Positions 42,556-54,744 are shown, counted from the stretch's first letter. The stretch: 64,000 nt of DNA from Piromyces finnis (GCA_002104945.1 MCFH01000043.1:1-64000); one strand, 5' to 3'. Notes: a model not told the origin generated them from the letters alone. Numbers and translations: made by a program.

Positions 42556-44579
42556 TATTTAATACCATTTTATTTCTTTTTAATAAATATTATTTTAAAT
42601 GGTTATTACTCATAAATTTTAATCTATATGTAATTCAAGATGTATTTTGTTTTTCCTGTAAAATTATTATTATTCAATTTATGCTTCTAATGTTATATAA
42701 TATTTAATTGTAAATTTAAAAAATTAAATGCTTTTTTTTTTTTAATACTTAAATTATTAAAAAATTATAACTATTAACTTGACAAACTTTTTTAATATTA
42801 TTAAAATTAATAGGGATATATATTGGTAAAAGACACCTCTAAAAAAATAAAATAGTATTTTACATGAAGACAATTAAAATGTAGTTGTATATGTTGATTA
42901 TACATAGTTTTAATGATTTAAATTATTATTATTTTTTTTTAATAACTATGTTAATATACTACTATTGTATTTATTACTAATATACTATCAATCAATATTG
43001 CAATTGCATTAAATAAATTATTATCTTTATATGTAATATAATATATTTTCCATTTCTTTTAATTGTTTTAGAATATTACTTTTTAAGCCATGGAATAAAG
43101 AGTTTTACAATTATTTTCTAGTTAATGTAATAAATATATATTTACAATGATACTGACTTTTTAAATATTTTATTATTTATTGATTAATATTGATTTTTAT
43201 ATGCCCATGAAAAAAGAAAAAAAAAACTATCATTTCACTTCAATGGTATAAAATTAAGAATTTTATTAAATAAAGTTTATCTTAAAAACTATAAAAGTAA
43301 TTATATATTTTTTTAATTTATTATATAAAAAAAGTAATAATATTATGATTATATTATGATTTTAACTACCCTATATTTCCCCTCTCTTTAAAAACACTAC
43401 TTTAACTTATAAAAACAAAATTTCTAGTAGAAGGCATAATAAAATGAAAAAAAAATAATTGACTACTTTATTCTTTTTTATAAAAAAATTAGAAATAATA
43501 ACAACCTTTTTTTAAAAAAAAATAATAATATATAAAATATAGAACAAATTATTTAATACATTACATCAACATATTTTGAATTATTAAGCCAATGTAATTT
43601 CATTAGTAATAAAAGAAACAATACATCAATACATTATTAAATAAAAATATAATATAAAATTATTAATATATTTTAATTTATTGTAATATACATAAATTGT
43701 AATTGTTTCATCATTAATAAAGGAAAAAAAGGATAAAAAAATTAATAAATTGTATAATCATAGTTTTAATATTTTTATTGGGCATATTTTTTTTTAAAAA
43801 ACCAAAATTAAATCAATATATATCAATTGTAAATATATTAGAGTATAATCAATTTAAAATTAAATAATTTAATTTAATGAATTGACTTGTATATTATTTA
43901 ATTATGAGAATATAAAGTACAAAAAGTTTTATATAAAAAAATCTTATTTTAAAACGAATTGAATTATGTTATATGATAATCAATATATTAATATGAATGA
44001 ATGCTGTATAAACAATATATAATCATTTATTTTAATCTTAATATTTTTATTCGAGTTAAACTTTTTTGTTTGAGAGGTCAAAACACAAAAGAAATGCCAA
44101 TGTTTTAATATGAAAACGTCGTATCAAAAAAGAAAAAACAATGTGAAATAAGAAATTAACTCTATAATTTTACCTATATTTTATAATTATATCGTGAATA
44201 CAGGAAAGAATCTTAGAAAAATTTCTTTGTTTTTATTAAGTAATTGTCTTTTTTTTTTTTTTTTTTTGAAACAAAATAATTAATAATAGATGTAGTTGTT
44301 AAACGTGAATAATTTAACTTAAATTTAGAAATATGTAAATAGAATAGAATTATGTATTACTAATAAAATTAGTCATATAATATTCTCGTGTTAAATTATA
44401 CGCCACAATTCATAGCATAAATAGAAATTATGAACTATTTATGTACTTTGTAATTACCTTTTTATTAATAATATTAATAAATAAAGTTTATATTAATTCA
44501 AAATATTTTTCTGTAAATACATAATGTAAAATGTATTATCCTTAAATTATAAAACTTTTATTAATTGTGGTTTATTATA

Positions 44580-44740
44580 TAATAATAACCAAAAGAAATG
44601 AAATAATTTACTACATTGTTCTACAAAACATTTGTATCTACATTAATTTAATGAGCTTGTATTAAATATTGAAATATTGTGTGTATAGAAACAAGCTACA
44701 AGATATATAAGATAATTTTTATGTATTTTATAATTTTTAT
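44580..44740. mobile_element. Diverged LTR fragment of the window's Ty3/gypsy element
   Basis: About 160 bases can be aligned by eye with 58270-58450 inside the 3' LTR. Both contain an ACCAAAAGAA-like start, then TACATTGTTCTACAAA, TTGTATTAAATATT, CAAGC(T/C)ACAA, TATATAAG and ATGTATTTTA in the same order. Several substitutions and small indels show it is old. A weaker match around GCCACAATT (44403 and 58133) suggests the fragment may start near 44389. No internal retroelement coding sequence is present, so it is probably a decayed solo LTR. Confidence 0.65.
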
Positions 44741-45364
44741 ATGATATATTAATTACATTAATTATTAATAAACCTTAAATATTATAAAACAAATACAATA
44801 TTTAAACACATAATTAATTTTTTTTTATTCTAAACAGTTAATCAATGTGTAAAATGTATATTATTTGTATTACAGTAATTATGATGAATTTAGATAAAAA
44901 AAACATATTATTAATGATTAATAATAAAGGATATATAGGAAAATATAAATCTTTTAAATATATTTTTATATTGGAAAATCTATTGTATATAATTGTATAT
45001 ATAATATATTAAAAGTATAATGAAGAATAATTAAACTAATACATAAATAACTTTAATTATTATATTTTATTTTATTATTGCTACTTTTAATCATTAAAAG
45101 ATTAAAAGTTCAACACTTGGAAACAATAATGTATCATTATGTATACATATCATATTTACTCAAAATTTAATGAATTTATTTTTATGTAACTACAAACTTG
45201 AATTTTAATATTAAGTATTTAAAATTTTTATTTATAATAAAAGATATATTAAAACCAAAATACTGGTTCTTTTTTTAATTTAGTAATGTTAGTTCTTTTT
45301 TCCATTTAGAAAAACGATATGGTAATGTTGATTTCTTTTCCATTTGGTAAAGGGAAATGTTAGT

Positions 45365-45441
45365 AATATTTAAATAATATTCAAATAATATTCAAATTAT
45401 ATTCAAATTATATTCAAATAATGTTTAAATAATGTTCAAAT
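45365..45441. repeat. Seven 11-bp units, AATATTCAAAT-type
   Basis: Seven consecutive 11-base units: AATATTTAAAT, AATATTCAAAT twice, TATATTCAAAT twice, AATGTTTAAAT and AATGTTCAAAT. The register is exact. It lies about 500 bases upstream of the first Cys-rich gene. Confidence 0.9.
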
Positions 45442-45943
45442 AATGTCATTTTTTCAAGACTAAATGAAAAAAATTTATTTAAAAATAATATATTTTTAAA
45501 TTTTCAATTCCAATAATATATTTTTAATTTTTTGTAATACTTTAAATTTTGAAATATATAAACACAATAAATTCGTATTTTTTTATTTTTCAAAAAAAAA
45601 AAATATATATATATATAATAATAAATAAATAAATAAACAAACAATCAAATAACCAAAACAAGCAAACAAAAAGAAAAAAAAAGGTTAATATTTTATAAAT
45701 AAGAAATAACAATAATAAAAATTATATATATATAAATAAAATGAGGAAGAATTTAGAAATAAACAAATATAGACATATTTTTATATTATTAATTAATGTT
45801 ATATTAACTAATGTTTTTAATATAATAATGAATGAAAATGAATATTTTTTTAGTATAAAATGTTATAAATGTTATAGTGATAAAGAATATATGCATATAG
45901 AAAATATATTAACAATAATTAATTTATAATAATTTCATAGAAA

Positions 45944-46516
45944 ATGGCTGACCCATGTATAGCTGCTAATCAAGCTTTCATTGATTATTATGAAACTCAA
46001 AGAATAGGTAACACTAAGTGTAATTTAGATAACCAAAAATTAGATGATAGAGCTGAATATTGCTCCACTTGTATTCCACAATATGATTCCCTTTTATCAA
46101 AAGCATCTACTGCTTGTGGTGAAAATTTTGATGCTAGTATTAAACATAATTATGATTTTGTAAAGTTTTCTAAGCATTATTTATGCCAAAAAGATTCCAA
46201 AACTGATGAATATTGTGATGTTGTTTATAAAAAGGGTTTCAATTATACAATTCCATACAGTGAATGGGATTCTTCTCTTTGTAGCAGTTCTTGTGCTGCT
46301 GAAATTGATAAAGGTATTAGAGAAGTTTCACAAAACTCAGATTTTTTAAAAACTTACAACATCGATTCAGCTTTATTCAATGCTAACTCTAATAACACAA
46401 TTGATTCTTGTACAAAGAAGATAGGTGAAGAAAAGACTAGTGGAGGAAAAGCAATTTCTGCTAACATTTGTTTGTTATCACTTATTATTTGTTTAATTAT
46501 GGCTTACTTAAAGTAA
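45944..46516 (+). CDS. Cys-rich protein with GPI-signal-like C-terminus, paralogue A
   Basis: 190 residues, one exon. No known family is recognised. It is clearly paralogous to the gene at 48593: both start MADPCIAA, and all 12 cysteines match in order (here at 5, 26, 40, 43, 58, 81, 91, 113, 117, 156, 176 and 183). Shared blocks include RAEYC, CIPQYDSLLSKAS and RGFNY/KKGFNY. The C-terminal 17 residues are hydrophobic (ICLLSLIICLIMAYLK) after a small-residue region (ISAN), like a GPI-attachment signal. This would place it at the cell surface or wall, but there is no signal peptide after this ATG. A TAG directly before AAAATGG could be a splice acceptor for a missing first exon. This paralogue lacks the Gly-X-Y insert. 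Confidence 0.8.
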   Translation: MADPCIAANQAFIDYYETQRIGNTKCNLDNQKLDDRAEYCSTCIPQYDSLLSKASTACGENFDASIKHNYDFVKFSKHYLCQKDSKTDEYCDVVYKKGFNYTIPYSEWDSSLCSSSCAAEIDKGIREVSQNSDFLKTYNIDSALFNANSNNTIDSCTKKIGEEKTSGGKAISANICLLSLIICLIMAYLK

Positions 46517-47596
46517 AGAAAATAGTAAAATAATAAATAATTAATATACCAAAAAAATATAATTAAAAAAGAGAATAAATTAAAATCTGATATAATTTAA
46601 GGTATAATTATTAATAATAAAAAAAACTTTCTTAATAAAAAAAAATAATGATTATATATTTATAATCATTATTTTAATATCTTTAAAATTTAATAAAATA
46701 AACTAAGTAGAACAATAAAAGATAATAGAAACAAAAATAAAAATAAAATAATGGAAAACAATGAAAATAAAATAATAATAAAGAAATAAAAAGTATATTA
46801 ATAAAAAATATGAGAAAAAATACATTGTTCATTATCAATATATTTAAGTGATATCATATTGTGTGTTTTGTTTAAAAATATAATTTAAAAATATTATATA
46901 AAGTAACAAATCGTTACAATTTTTTTTAAATTATTAAGTATACTTTTTTAATATTTTTTTTATCGCTTTCTCAGTAATTAATATACTATTTAATATTAAA
47001 ACAAGAGTTTTAAAAAGTTTAATAAGTTATATTCTATTTTATTTTTATTTATTCTTTTTTTTTTTTTTTTTTTTTTTTTTATAAAACAAAACAAAAAAAT
47101 AAAACAAAAAAAAAAAATAAATTAAAATTTTCATGGATAATTCTATTTTTCTAATTTCCGATACTTTATAAGATTATATATATATTTATATATAATATTT
47201 TTTCTAAGAATACATAATACTTTTTAATAGAAAACTTTTAATTTCTGAGTTATCTAATAAGTATTATGTATTCTTAGAAAAAACTCAGAAATTAAAAGTT
47301 TTCTATTAAAAATTATAAATAATACTAATAAAGATTAAACAACAAGAATTCTAAAGTTTAAAGAATTGAAGAAATTAATAAATATTATAACTAGAAATGG
47401 AATTATGAAAATAGATTTACTTATTATAAAATAATATTGTATACATTTTGTATCAATAATTTGTGTAACTTTGACATAACTAAATAAATAAATTATAAAC
47501 TTAAAATTTAAAGCTATATTCCTCATTGTAATAATAATAATAATAATAATAATTAGAATATTAAATAATAATAATAATTAGAATAATAAAAATAAA

Positions 47597-47627
<31 letters not shown>

Positions 47628-48592
47628 GAATAATAATAGATTATTTTACTAAATCTATCTATAAAGAAATATAATTAAAGGTTATTCATCCCATTTTCAT
47701 TTAGTAATGAAAATTAAGAATATTACTATATATTACTATATATAATATTTATTAGTAAAGTTTCACAAGGACAAATTAAAGATTAAAATTTAACCTATAA
47801 TAACATAAATACAAAAATTATTAATCCTTAATGCTAATATATAAGAATATAGTGTAATATATAGTACTTAAAATTAAATAATTATAAATAATTAATTATA
47901 ATTATATTGTTAATAGTTTTGAAAAATATTAAATTTTTTTGCTTATTGGCTCATTAAATATTATTTATTATTATTATAATATAATTTTAATTTATTATAA
48001 TAAAAAAAAACAGGTGAATAATAGAAAATTTATATATTTTTTAAATTAGGTTTTAAAAATTATTTTAAAATAAAAACTGCAAAAAGTTCAAAAAAAAAAA
48101 AAAAACATAGTTTTTAAAAATAATAAAAACTAATTTAAAAGAGTAATAATAATAATAAAAAAAAAAAACTAACAGTAAGTTTTAAATAACAATATTATTG
48201 CAATAAAATATATACATAATATATACATATTTTAAAACAATAAAAAAAAAATTGAAAATAGATAATAATATGATTTAAAAAAATAATTTAAAAAAATAAT
48301 AAAATAAAAATAAAATTAAATAATTCAAAGGAATGACTAATTGAGCTTAAAATTTATTATTATTAAATCAAAATACTCAACAATTGATGATAACTGATAA
48401 ATATTTAATAATTAATAGAATAATTTATAATTTGTAATTCTATATTTAAAAAATATTTTATATATTATAAAATTTCAAATAAATCTTTTTATTCAATTAG
48501 AACTCATTAATGAGTCCATTTCATTTTTTTTTTAAAAAAATAAATTATTAAAATATTTTATAAAATTATTTATATAATAATTTAAATAGAAA
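46517..48592. other. 2.1 kb intergenic with double inverted repeat
   Basis: AT-rich region between the two paralogues. It contains the A-B-A'-B' structure at 47198-47312, poly-T near 47047-47080 and AAT repeats near 47528-47626. Soon after the first gene, TTAATATACCAAAAAAA (about 46540) is also found after the second gene (about 49380), so part of the 3' UTR was copied with the gene. Confidence 0.65.
47198..47312. repeat. Overlapping inverted repeats in A-B-A'-B' order
   Basis: Arm A 47198-47222 is the perfect reverse complement of 47259-47283 (25 bases). Arm B 47221-47251 is the perfect reverse complement of 47282-47312 (31 bases). The order is A, B, 7-base spacer, A', B', so the two pairings cross instead of nesting. 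In single-stranded form either hairpin, or a pseudoknot-like fold, is possible. Confidence 0.93.
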
Positions 48593-49339
48593 ATGGCTGA
48601 CCCATGTATTGCTGCTACTCAAGAATTCATTCAATATTATGAAGCTCAAAGTAATACCAATTGCAATTTAGATAATCAACAATTAGCAAACAGAGCTGAA
48701 TACTGTTCAAAATGTATTCCACAATATGATTCACTTTTATCAAAGGCTTCTGCTGCTTGTGGTGCTCAATTTGATCCAAGTGTTAGTCATAACTATGATT
48801 TTGTAAAACTTGCCAAATATTTCTTCTGTACTACTGATTCTAAAACCGGAGAATACTGTGATGCCGTTTATATAAGAGGTTTCAATTACAAAGTTCCATA
48901 CAGTCAATGGGATCCATCAATCTGTAGTAGCTCTTGTGTTAACCAAATTGATCAAGGTATTAGAGAAGTTTCCAACAATTCAGTCTTATTAAATAACTAC
49001 AACATTGACCCATCTTTATTCAGTGGTTCCTCTAACCCAGTTAGCTCTTGCTCAGGAGCTTCCACTGGAATTACTGGTGGAGCTACTGGAACCACCGGAG
49101 CTACTGGTATGAACGGAAATACTGGTATGAACGGAAATACTGGTATGAATGGAAATACTGGTATGAATGGAGCTACTGGTATGAATGGAAATACCGGTTC
49201 TCTTGGAACTACTGGTACTACTACTGGTACTATGGGAAAGATAACACCACTCGGTACTACAAGTAGTGCTAATACTCTCTCTGCTCAAATTTGCTTATTA
49301 TCTCTTTTCATTTGCTTTATTATGGCATTATTAAAGTAA
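48593..49339 (+). CDS. Cys-rich protein with collagen-like Gly-X-Y insert and GPI-signal-like tail, paralogue B
   Basis: 248 residues, one exon. Residues 1-153 match paralogue A at 45944, with all cysteines conserved (5, 24, 38, 41, 56, 79, 89, 111, 115, 153, 234 and 241). Residues 163-210 are 16 uninterrupted Gly-X-Y triplets (GAT, GTT, GMN, GNT). This resembles the Thr-rich collagen-like stalks of bacterial surface proteins such as BclA rather than Pro-rich animal collagen. A hydrophobic tail (ICLLSLFICFIMALLK, 233-248) follows a Ser/Ala-rich stretch and looks like a GPI signal. As in paralogue A, no signal peptide follows this ATG and a TAG stands just before AAAATGG, so a first exon may be missing. 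The role is unknown; a surface stalk or adhesin is an inference. Confidence 0.82.
   Translation: MADPCIAATQEFIQYYEAQSNTNCNLDNQQLANRAEYCSKCIPQYDSLLSKASAACGAQFDPSVSHNYDFVKLAKYFFCTTDSKTGEYCDAVYIRGFNYKVPYSQWDPSICSSSCVNQIDQGIREVSNNSVLLNNYNIDPSLFSGSSNPVSSCSGASTGITGGATGTTGATGMNGNTGMNGNTGMNGNTGMNGATGMNGNTGSLGTTGTTTGTMGKITPLGTTSSANTLSAQICLLSLFICFIMALLK
49090..49200 (+). repeat. 18-base repeat units encoding Gly-X-Y
   Basis: Consecutive units of the form ACTGGTATGAATGGAAAT, with third-position C/T differences and one copy replaced by a GGAGCT variant. They encode GMN-GNT pairs in paralogue B; the near identity suggests growth by slippage or unequal exchange. Confidence 0.9.
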
Positions 49340-50049
49340 ATTAATTATTAACAATTCATAAAACATCAAAAATATAATTAATATACCAAAAAAAAAAAAA
49401 AATAGAAATTACAAAATATTTAAAAAGGAAAAAATTTATATATTTTAAAAAACTAAATCATATATATATCAAAAAAAAAAAAGTTTATTATTGTTAGTTT
49501 ATAAAAAATAAAAAAAAAATATTAAACCATGTTTTGATTTGTTTTTATTAAAAATAATTTAAATAAATAATATAAAAAATAAAAAATTAAAATTTGTATA
49601 TCGTTAAAGTGAAATATTAAAATAATTTTGATTTAATGAAGTAATGAAGGGAAATGTTTTAATATCAATGTTGATTATTTATATCATATAATTATATATA
49701 ACATTTTGTTTAATCAATGATTAAAAATTTAAATATATGAAAAATATTTATATATAATCTCTTATTAGGTTTTGAAAGAATTATGGAAAATTTTATATGA
49801 TAAATAACAAAAATGTATCATCAGAAAATAAGTATACAATTAATTGAAAAAAGAACTTCTAAATAATAATTAGCTTTTGAATTTTTTTTTTTAAAAAAAA
49901 AAAGTGAAAAACTATATTTATCACTTAAAATTTTATAGAAAGTATAGGTAGCACAATTAAAAGATTTAAATATATGTAAATAATTTTTTGTCAATATGAA
50001 TTTAAAAGAAAAAAATATATGAAATATAATATTTTTTTGGTTTGATGCC

Positions 50050-50094
<45 letters not shown>

Positions 50095-51142
50095 TTTTTT
50101 GGTATTATTAAATATATTAAATAAATATTGGTAAAAGTGGTGATAATATTAATAACATAATACAAGATAAAAAGTAGCATGATGGAATGAATAATTATGA
50201 AATCATTAATATATGAAAATAAACTTTCTATTAAAATATTTTATATAGAATAATTTAAAGTTTCAGTGGTTTGAACCGTAGCAATAAAAGAAATAAAAAA
50301 TATTGTTATTAAATTATTAGATATGTGGCAAAAAAATAAAAATAAAACAAATCATTAAAAATGAATAATTGTAATAACATAATCGGTATAATATTAAAGT
50401 TAATTTATAGATTAATAAGAATTTATTTATAGCTTTAAACTCTTTTCTCATAAATTCATCAAGGAATAAGGTAATGTTGTAAATGAAATAAAAGTAAAGC
50501 AATATAATGTTTTTCTTTTAACTCTATTTGTTACATATATTTGTATTACCTCTTTTATTATTATTAATATATATACATATTATCATACTGTAAATTACAG
50601 TTTATAATAATAATTTTTTTTTTTTTTTTAATTAATATTTCTCTTTAAGTTTTATTTTAATAAACGTAAATTTGGAAAAATATATTTTTATTAATAAAAA
50701 TTAAAATATATATAAATTAAAGTTTATCTAAATTAATAAAATTATTTAATATAATATAATATTATTATAAAATGTTTTAAAGTGTAAAATAGATAAAAAA
50801 AATTTGATAATTAATAATTAGTAAAATCCATTTATTATTAATAAGTAATTATATGAAATTTTAATTATTAACAATTTTAATACTAATATTTTTATCATAA
50901 TATTTAAGTTTGTCTAGTTTATATATATATATATATATATATTTTTTATTAGTATTTTTTTTCACTTTAAAAGTAAAAGAGTAAAAAATTGACAAATCTT
51001 TTAAAAAGAATAATTATTATAAATAATATTAATAAAAAAATATTATACTTTTTTTTTTTTAAAAAATAAGGTAATAAAATATTAAAATATTTTTTTCATT
51101 TTTATTAATAAAAATCGAAAGAAAAGGCATAATTCTTGAACA

Positions 51143-51176
<34 letters not shown>

Positions 51177-51632
51177 TTTGCAATAAATTTATACAATAAA
51201 TAATTTCTTTATTATTAGTTTTTTTTTTCCCCTTCATCCTTCAATTAACAATTTTATTTATAGTAAAACATAAACATATATAATTATATTTAATTTTTAT
51301 AAAATATTATCATACTTTTGAAATTATTTATTATTTATTTTAATATAATGAAAAATAAAAAAAGCAATAAAGCAATTAAAATAGGATATATAAGTAATAA
51401 TTAAATAAAATATTTTTTTTTTTTTTATTTTTGAAAACTAGAGCACACTCAAAAAAAAAAAAAAAAAAAAAAAAAGAAGAAGAAGAAGAAGAAGAGAAAT
51501 AATTAAAAAGAAAAAAGTAAAATAAAAGATATAAATAAGAGCTTACAAAATATATTATCAAATTATATACTAATTTATATATCTTTATTTATCCTTTTAA
51601 ATCAATACATTAATATAAAAGAAAAAATAATA
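49340..51632. other. 2.3 kb intergenic
   Basis: AT-rich; holds long homopolymers (poly-A about 50051-50090, poly-T about 51146-51173, poly-A with GAA repeat about 51450-51495). No coding exon seen. The open frames here are homopolymer readings. Confidence 0.6.
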
Positions 51633-54600
51633 ATGTCTTTTTTTTCAAAAAATCCTTTTTATGATATGCTTGGTAAATAATTAACATTTATTTTGCCATA
51701 TCAATTTATTATATTTAATAGCGTTATATAGAAATTTCATAATTTGATGCGTGAATATATATATAAATATAATTAATATAAATTACTTTTTTTATTATTA
51801 CTTTTTAATAATAGAAAAAGCAACTTCTGAAAATATACCCGGTGCAGAAGAAGATGTAGCTTTAAATTTAGATATTGCTGATATAATTAAGAGTAAAAAG
51901 ATTTCAGCAATTGATGCAGTTAATGCTCTAAAGAAAAAACTTGAAAATGAAAATCCAAATGTTCAATTATTAACTATTAAAGTAAATGTTATAAACAAAT
52001 ATGTTATATATATATATATTTTGGGGGGAGACTAAAATAATAATAACAATAATAATAAAACTATATCAAATTCATATAATTTATTTTTTATTATTTATAA
52101 TTTTAAATAATAATTAACAAAATTCATATTTTTATATTTATTGGCATATATAAATAATAAATAAACAGTTATTAGATTGCTGTATTAAAAACAGTGGTAA
52201 TCATTTTTTAGCAAAAGTTTCTCAAAAAGAAATTGTTGATTCAATGACTTCCATTATTCGTTCTGTAATTAAACATATATCTATACTACATTAAGAAAAA
52301 GAAAAATAACAGTATAATTATTTATTATTTAACTAACTTAACTTATATATTGTTTTATTTTAAATAATAATAATCAATATGAAATGTAATGTTAATTCAT
52401 TCAATTCACCTCATAAAAACCTTTTTTATTTCAGAGTTTAACTATTCCAGAACTTAAAAAGGTTGCTTTAACATATTTCCAAAATTGGGCTCTTGCTTTT
52501 AGAACTAAACCGGATTTATATTATTTACCAAATGTTTATAATGAATTAAAAAGAGAAGGTAATATCAAAGTAATAGTAATAGTAATAATAATAGAAAAAA
52601 TAGTAATATCAAAGTAATAGTAATAGTAATAATAAAAAGAATAGTAATATTAAAATACTATGAAAGTTTTATAAAATTAATAATTATAATAATTATAATT
52701 ATTTTATTTCATATTAATATAAAAAATAATAAAATAGGATACCGTTTCCCAGCCATTAATCAATCAAATGTTTCTGAGTTTTTAATTGACACAGAAACTG
52801 TATGTGAATACTAATATTATTATATATTGCAATTATTCTTACTAATTAATTATTACTATTTATATTAACTTTTAAATAAATAAATACATATACTTTCAAT
52901 AAAAAATATTTCAAATATTAAAGGCACCAGAATGGTCTGATGGCAATGTTTGTATGAGATGTCGTACAAATTTTACTACTTTCACTCGTAAACATCATTG
53001 TAGAAAGTGTGGTCTTGTTTTCTGTAATGATTGCTGCAATAAAAGAATTCCATTACCTTCACTCGGTATTACAGATTCAGTAAGAGTTTGTGAATCTTGT
53101 TATTACAAAGTAAATCCATCTTATGAAGTCCCAAATCAAAGCAATCCAAATAATGATGTTGATTTCAACGATAATGATTTCTATGGTGATAATGATTATA
53201 TTTATAATTATGATAATAACAGTAGTAATAATTATTCAGGAACTAATCAACAACAGAATGATTTAATAAGTAAGGAGGAAGATGATATTAAACGCGCTAT
53301 TGAACTTTCTCTTAAAGAAGCTGAAAATTCAAATAATCCTATAGTTTCCTCAAATAATAATAGTAAATCAAAAACATTTTCTATCGAGGAACAACCAATA
53401 AATAGTGATGACGAAGAAGAACAACTAAGACGTGCTATTGAAGCTTCATTACAAGAAGTTAGAATTTCAGAAAAACCAAACACAAATTCTAATGAATCAC
53501 ATATTGCATCAGATAATCCAGATGAACTTTTAACTACCGAAATTGAAAATATTAAACTCTTTTCACAACTAATGGAGAAAATTAGTACAGAAGTACCTAT
53601 TAAAGGATTACAAGCTATCAATGATACACAAGTTCAAGTAATTATATCATAATATAAAATATAAATTGTTATATAAAAAAATTTTTTTTTATTGTCCATT
53701 CATTATTAATTAATTTCATTTTTTATTTATTGTGATTAACAATTAATTCTTTTTTTTTTTTTTTTCTATTTATATCAATTATTTTCTTATTATAATTAAT
53801 ATGATTATTATGTTTATATTTTACTTTTATTATACCTTTTTTTACACTCTTTATAATAGGCATTACATGTTCAAATATCATCACTTCATCCAAAAGTTAT
53901 GAAAAATAAGAATTATTATGAAGAAAAGTATAGAAAGTTTAATGATATTCATGAAAAATTAATAGTGGCTAAGAGATTATATGACCAGATTCTTTCACAA
54001 CGTATTGATGCTGCACGTCCAGGAAGCGCTTACTCATCTTCAGTATTATATCAACCTTCTTCATCGATTCAACAACCATATGCCTATAATCCATATAGCG
54101 TTCCACCAACTGTTACTTCACATGAAAGTGCTATTGATCCACAAATCCAACCAACCTATTTAGGTCAATACCCAACCTATCCAATACCACAACAAGTTCC
54201 AGGACAACCACAACAATCTGTACCAGGACAAGATATATCCTTACAGCAACAACCTCAAATGATACCACCACAGCAAGTACCTTTACAACAAATGCCACCA
54301 ACAGCAGTTCAAACTCCACCTACTCAAGTTCCATCTGTCCAGGCTGTACCTAACCAGTCTATACCAGGACAAGGTCAACCTACTCAAACTGTACCTGGAC
54401 AAGTATTATCTGGTCAAACCCCATCAATTCAAGCTCTTCCTCCACAAGTTTCACAAACTCTTCCTGTTCAAGCTCCACCTGCTCAAGCCCCAGTTCCTCA
54501 ATCTCTTCCTCTTCAAACTCAACAGCCAATAGTAAATTCACAAGATATGAAAACCATGAACTATGGAATTGAATATGCACCACCAGGTGCTGTTCCATAT

Positions 54601-54744
54601 GTACAACAACCTTATTTACCAATGCAACAACCAAACGTTGTATCAGAAGCACAACAAGTTCCATATTCTATGGCACCAGTACCAGCTGTTCAACAAGCTC
54701 CACCACCAGAACCAGTAGAAGAAAAGCCATTAATTGAATTATAA
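51633..54744 (+). CDS. VPS27: Vps27/Hrs-type ESCRT-0 subunit (VHS-FYVE-UIM-UIM)
   Basis: Exons 51633-51672, 51815-51981, 52169-52264, 52435-52558, 52738-52799, 52924-53637 and 53860-54744 join in frame to 695 residues. ESCRT-0 collects ubiquitinated membrane cargo on endosomes and hands it to ESCRT-I for sorting into multivesicular bodies. The VHS domain covers about 1-155. The FYVE zinc finger (about 173-224) has the PI3P-binding RKHHCRKCG and the final VCESC. Two ubiquitin-interacting motifs follow: DDIKRAIELSLKEAE (about 281-299) and EQLRRAIEASLQEVR (about 328-345). A helical part follows at the start of the last exon (NYYEEKYRKFNDIHEKL), probably for pairing with Hse1/STAM. The tail is long and Pro/Gln-rich, with a PTAV segment in place of a canonical PTAP. 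The protein ends PLIEL, a clathrin-box-like motif as in yeast Vps27. Confidence 0.93.
52561..52644. repeat. 44-bp tandem duplication in Vps27 intron 4
   Basis: Two copies beginning AATATCAAAGTAATAGTAAT at 52561 and 52605. The unit starts directly after the intron's GT, so the donor-like GTAATATC is repeated at 52603. Confidence 0.85.

Larger units (their letters stand above)
42556..45943. other. 3.4 kb intergenic with LTR fragment and phased repeat
   Basis: AT-rich sequence between divergent genes. It includes a diverged piece of the retrotransposon LTR (about 44580-44740) and an 11-bp repeat array (45365-45441), both listed separately. I could support no coding exon; the short frame at 45741-45929 is discussed under rejected items. 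Confidence 0.6.

Noticed and set aside
45741-45929. 62-codon frame with a hydrophobic stretch just upstream of paralogue A, as a possible signal-peptide exon
   Set aside because: No GTA-type donor in the needed phase; paralogue B has no counterpart; frames of this size are common in this AT-rich DNA.
49821-50180. 119-codon minus-strand frame with polyphenylalanine
   Set aside because: It is created by a ~40-base A/T homopolymer and has no other coding sign.
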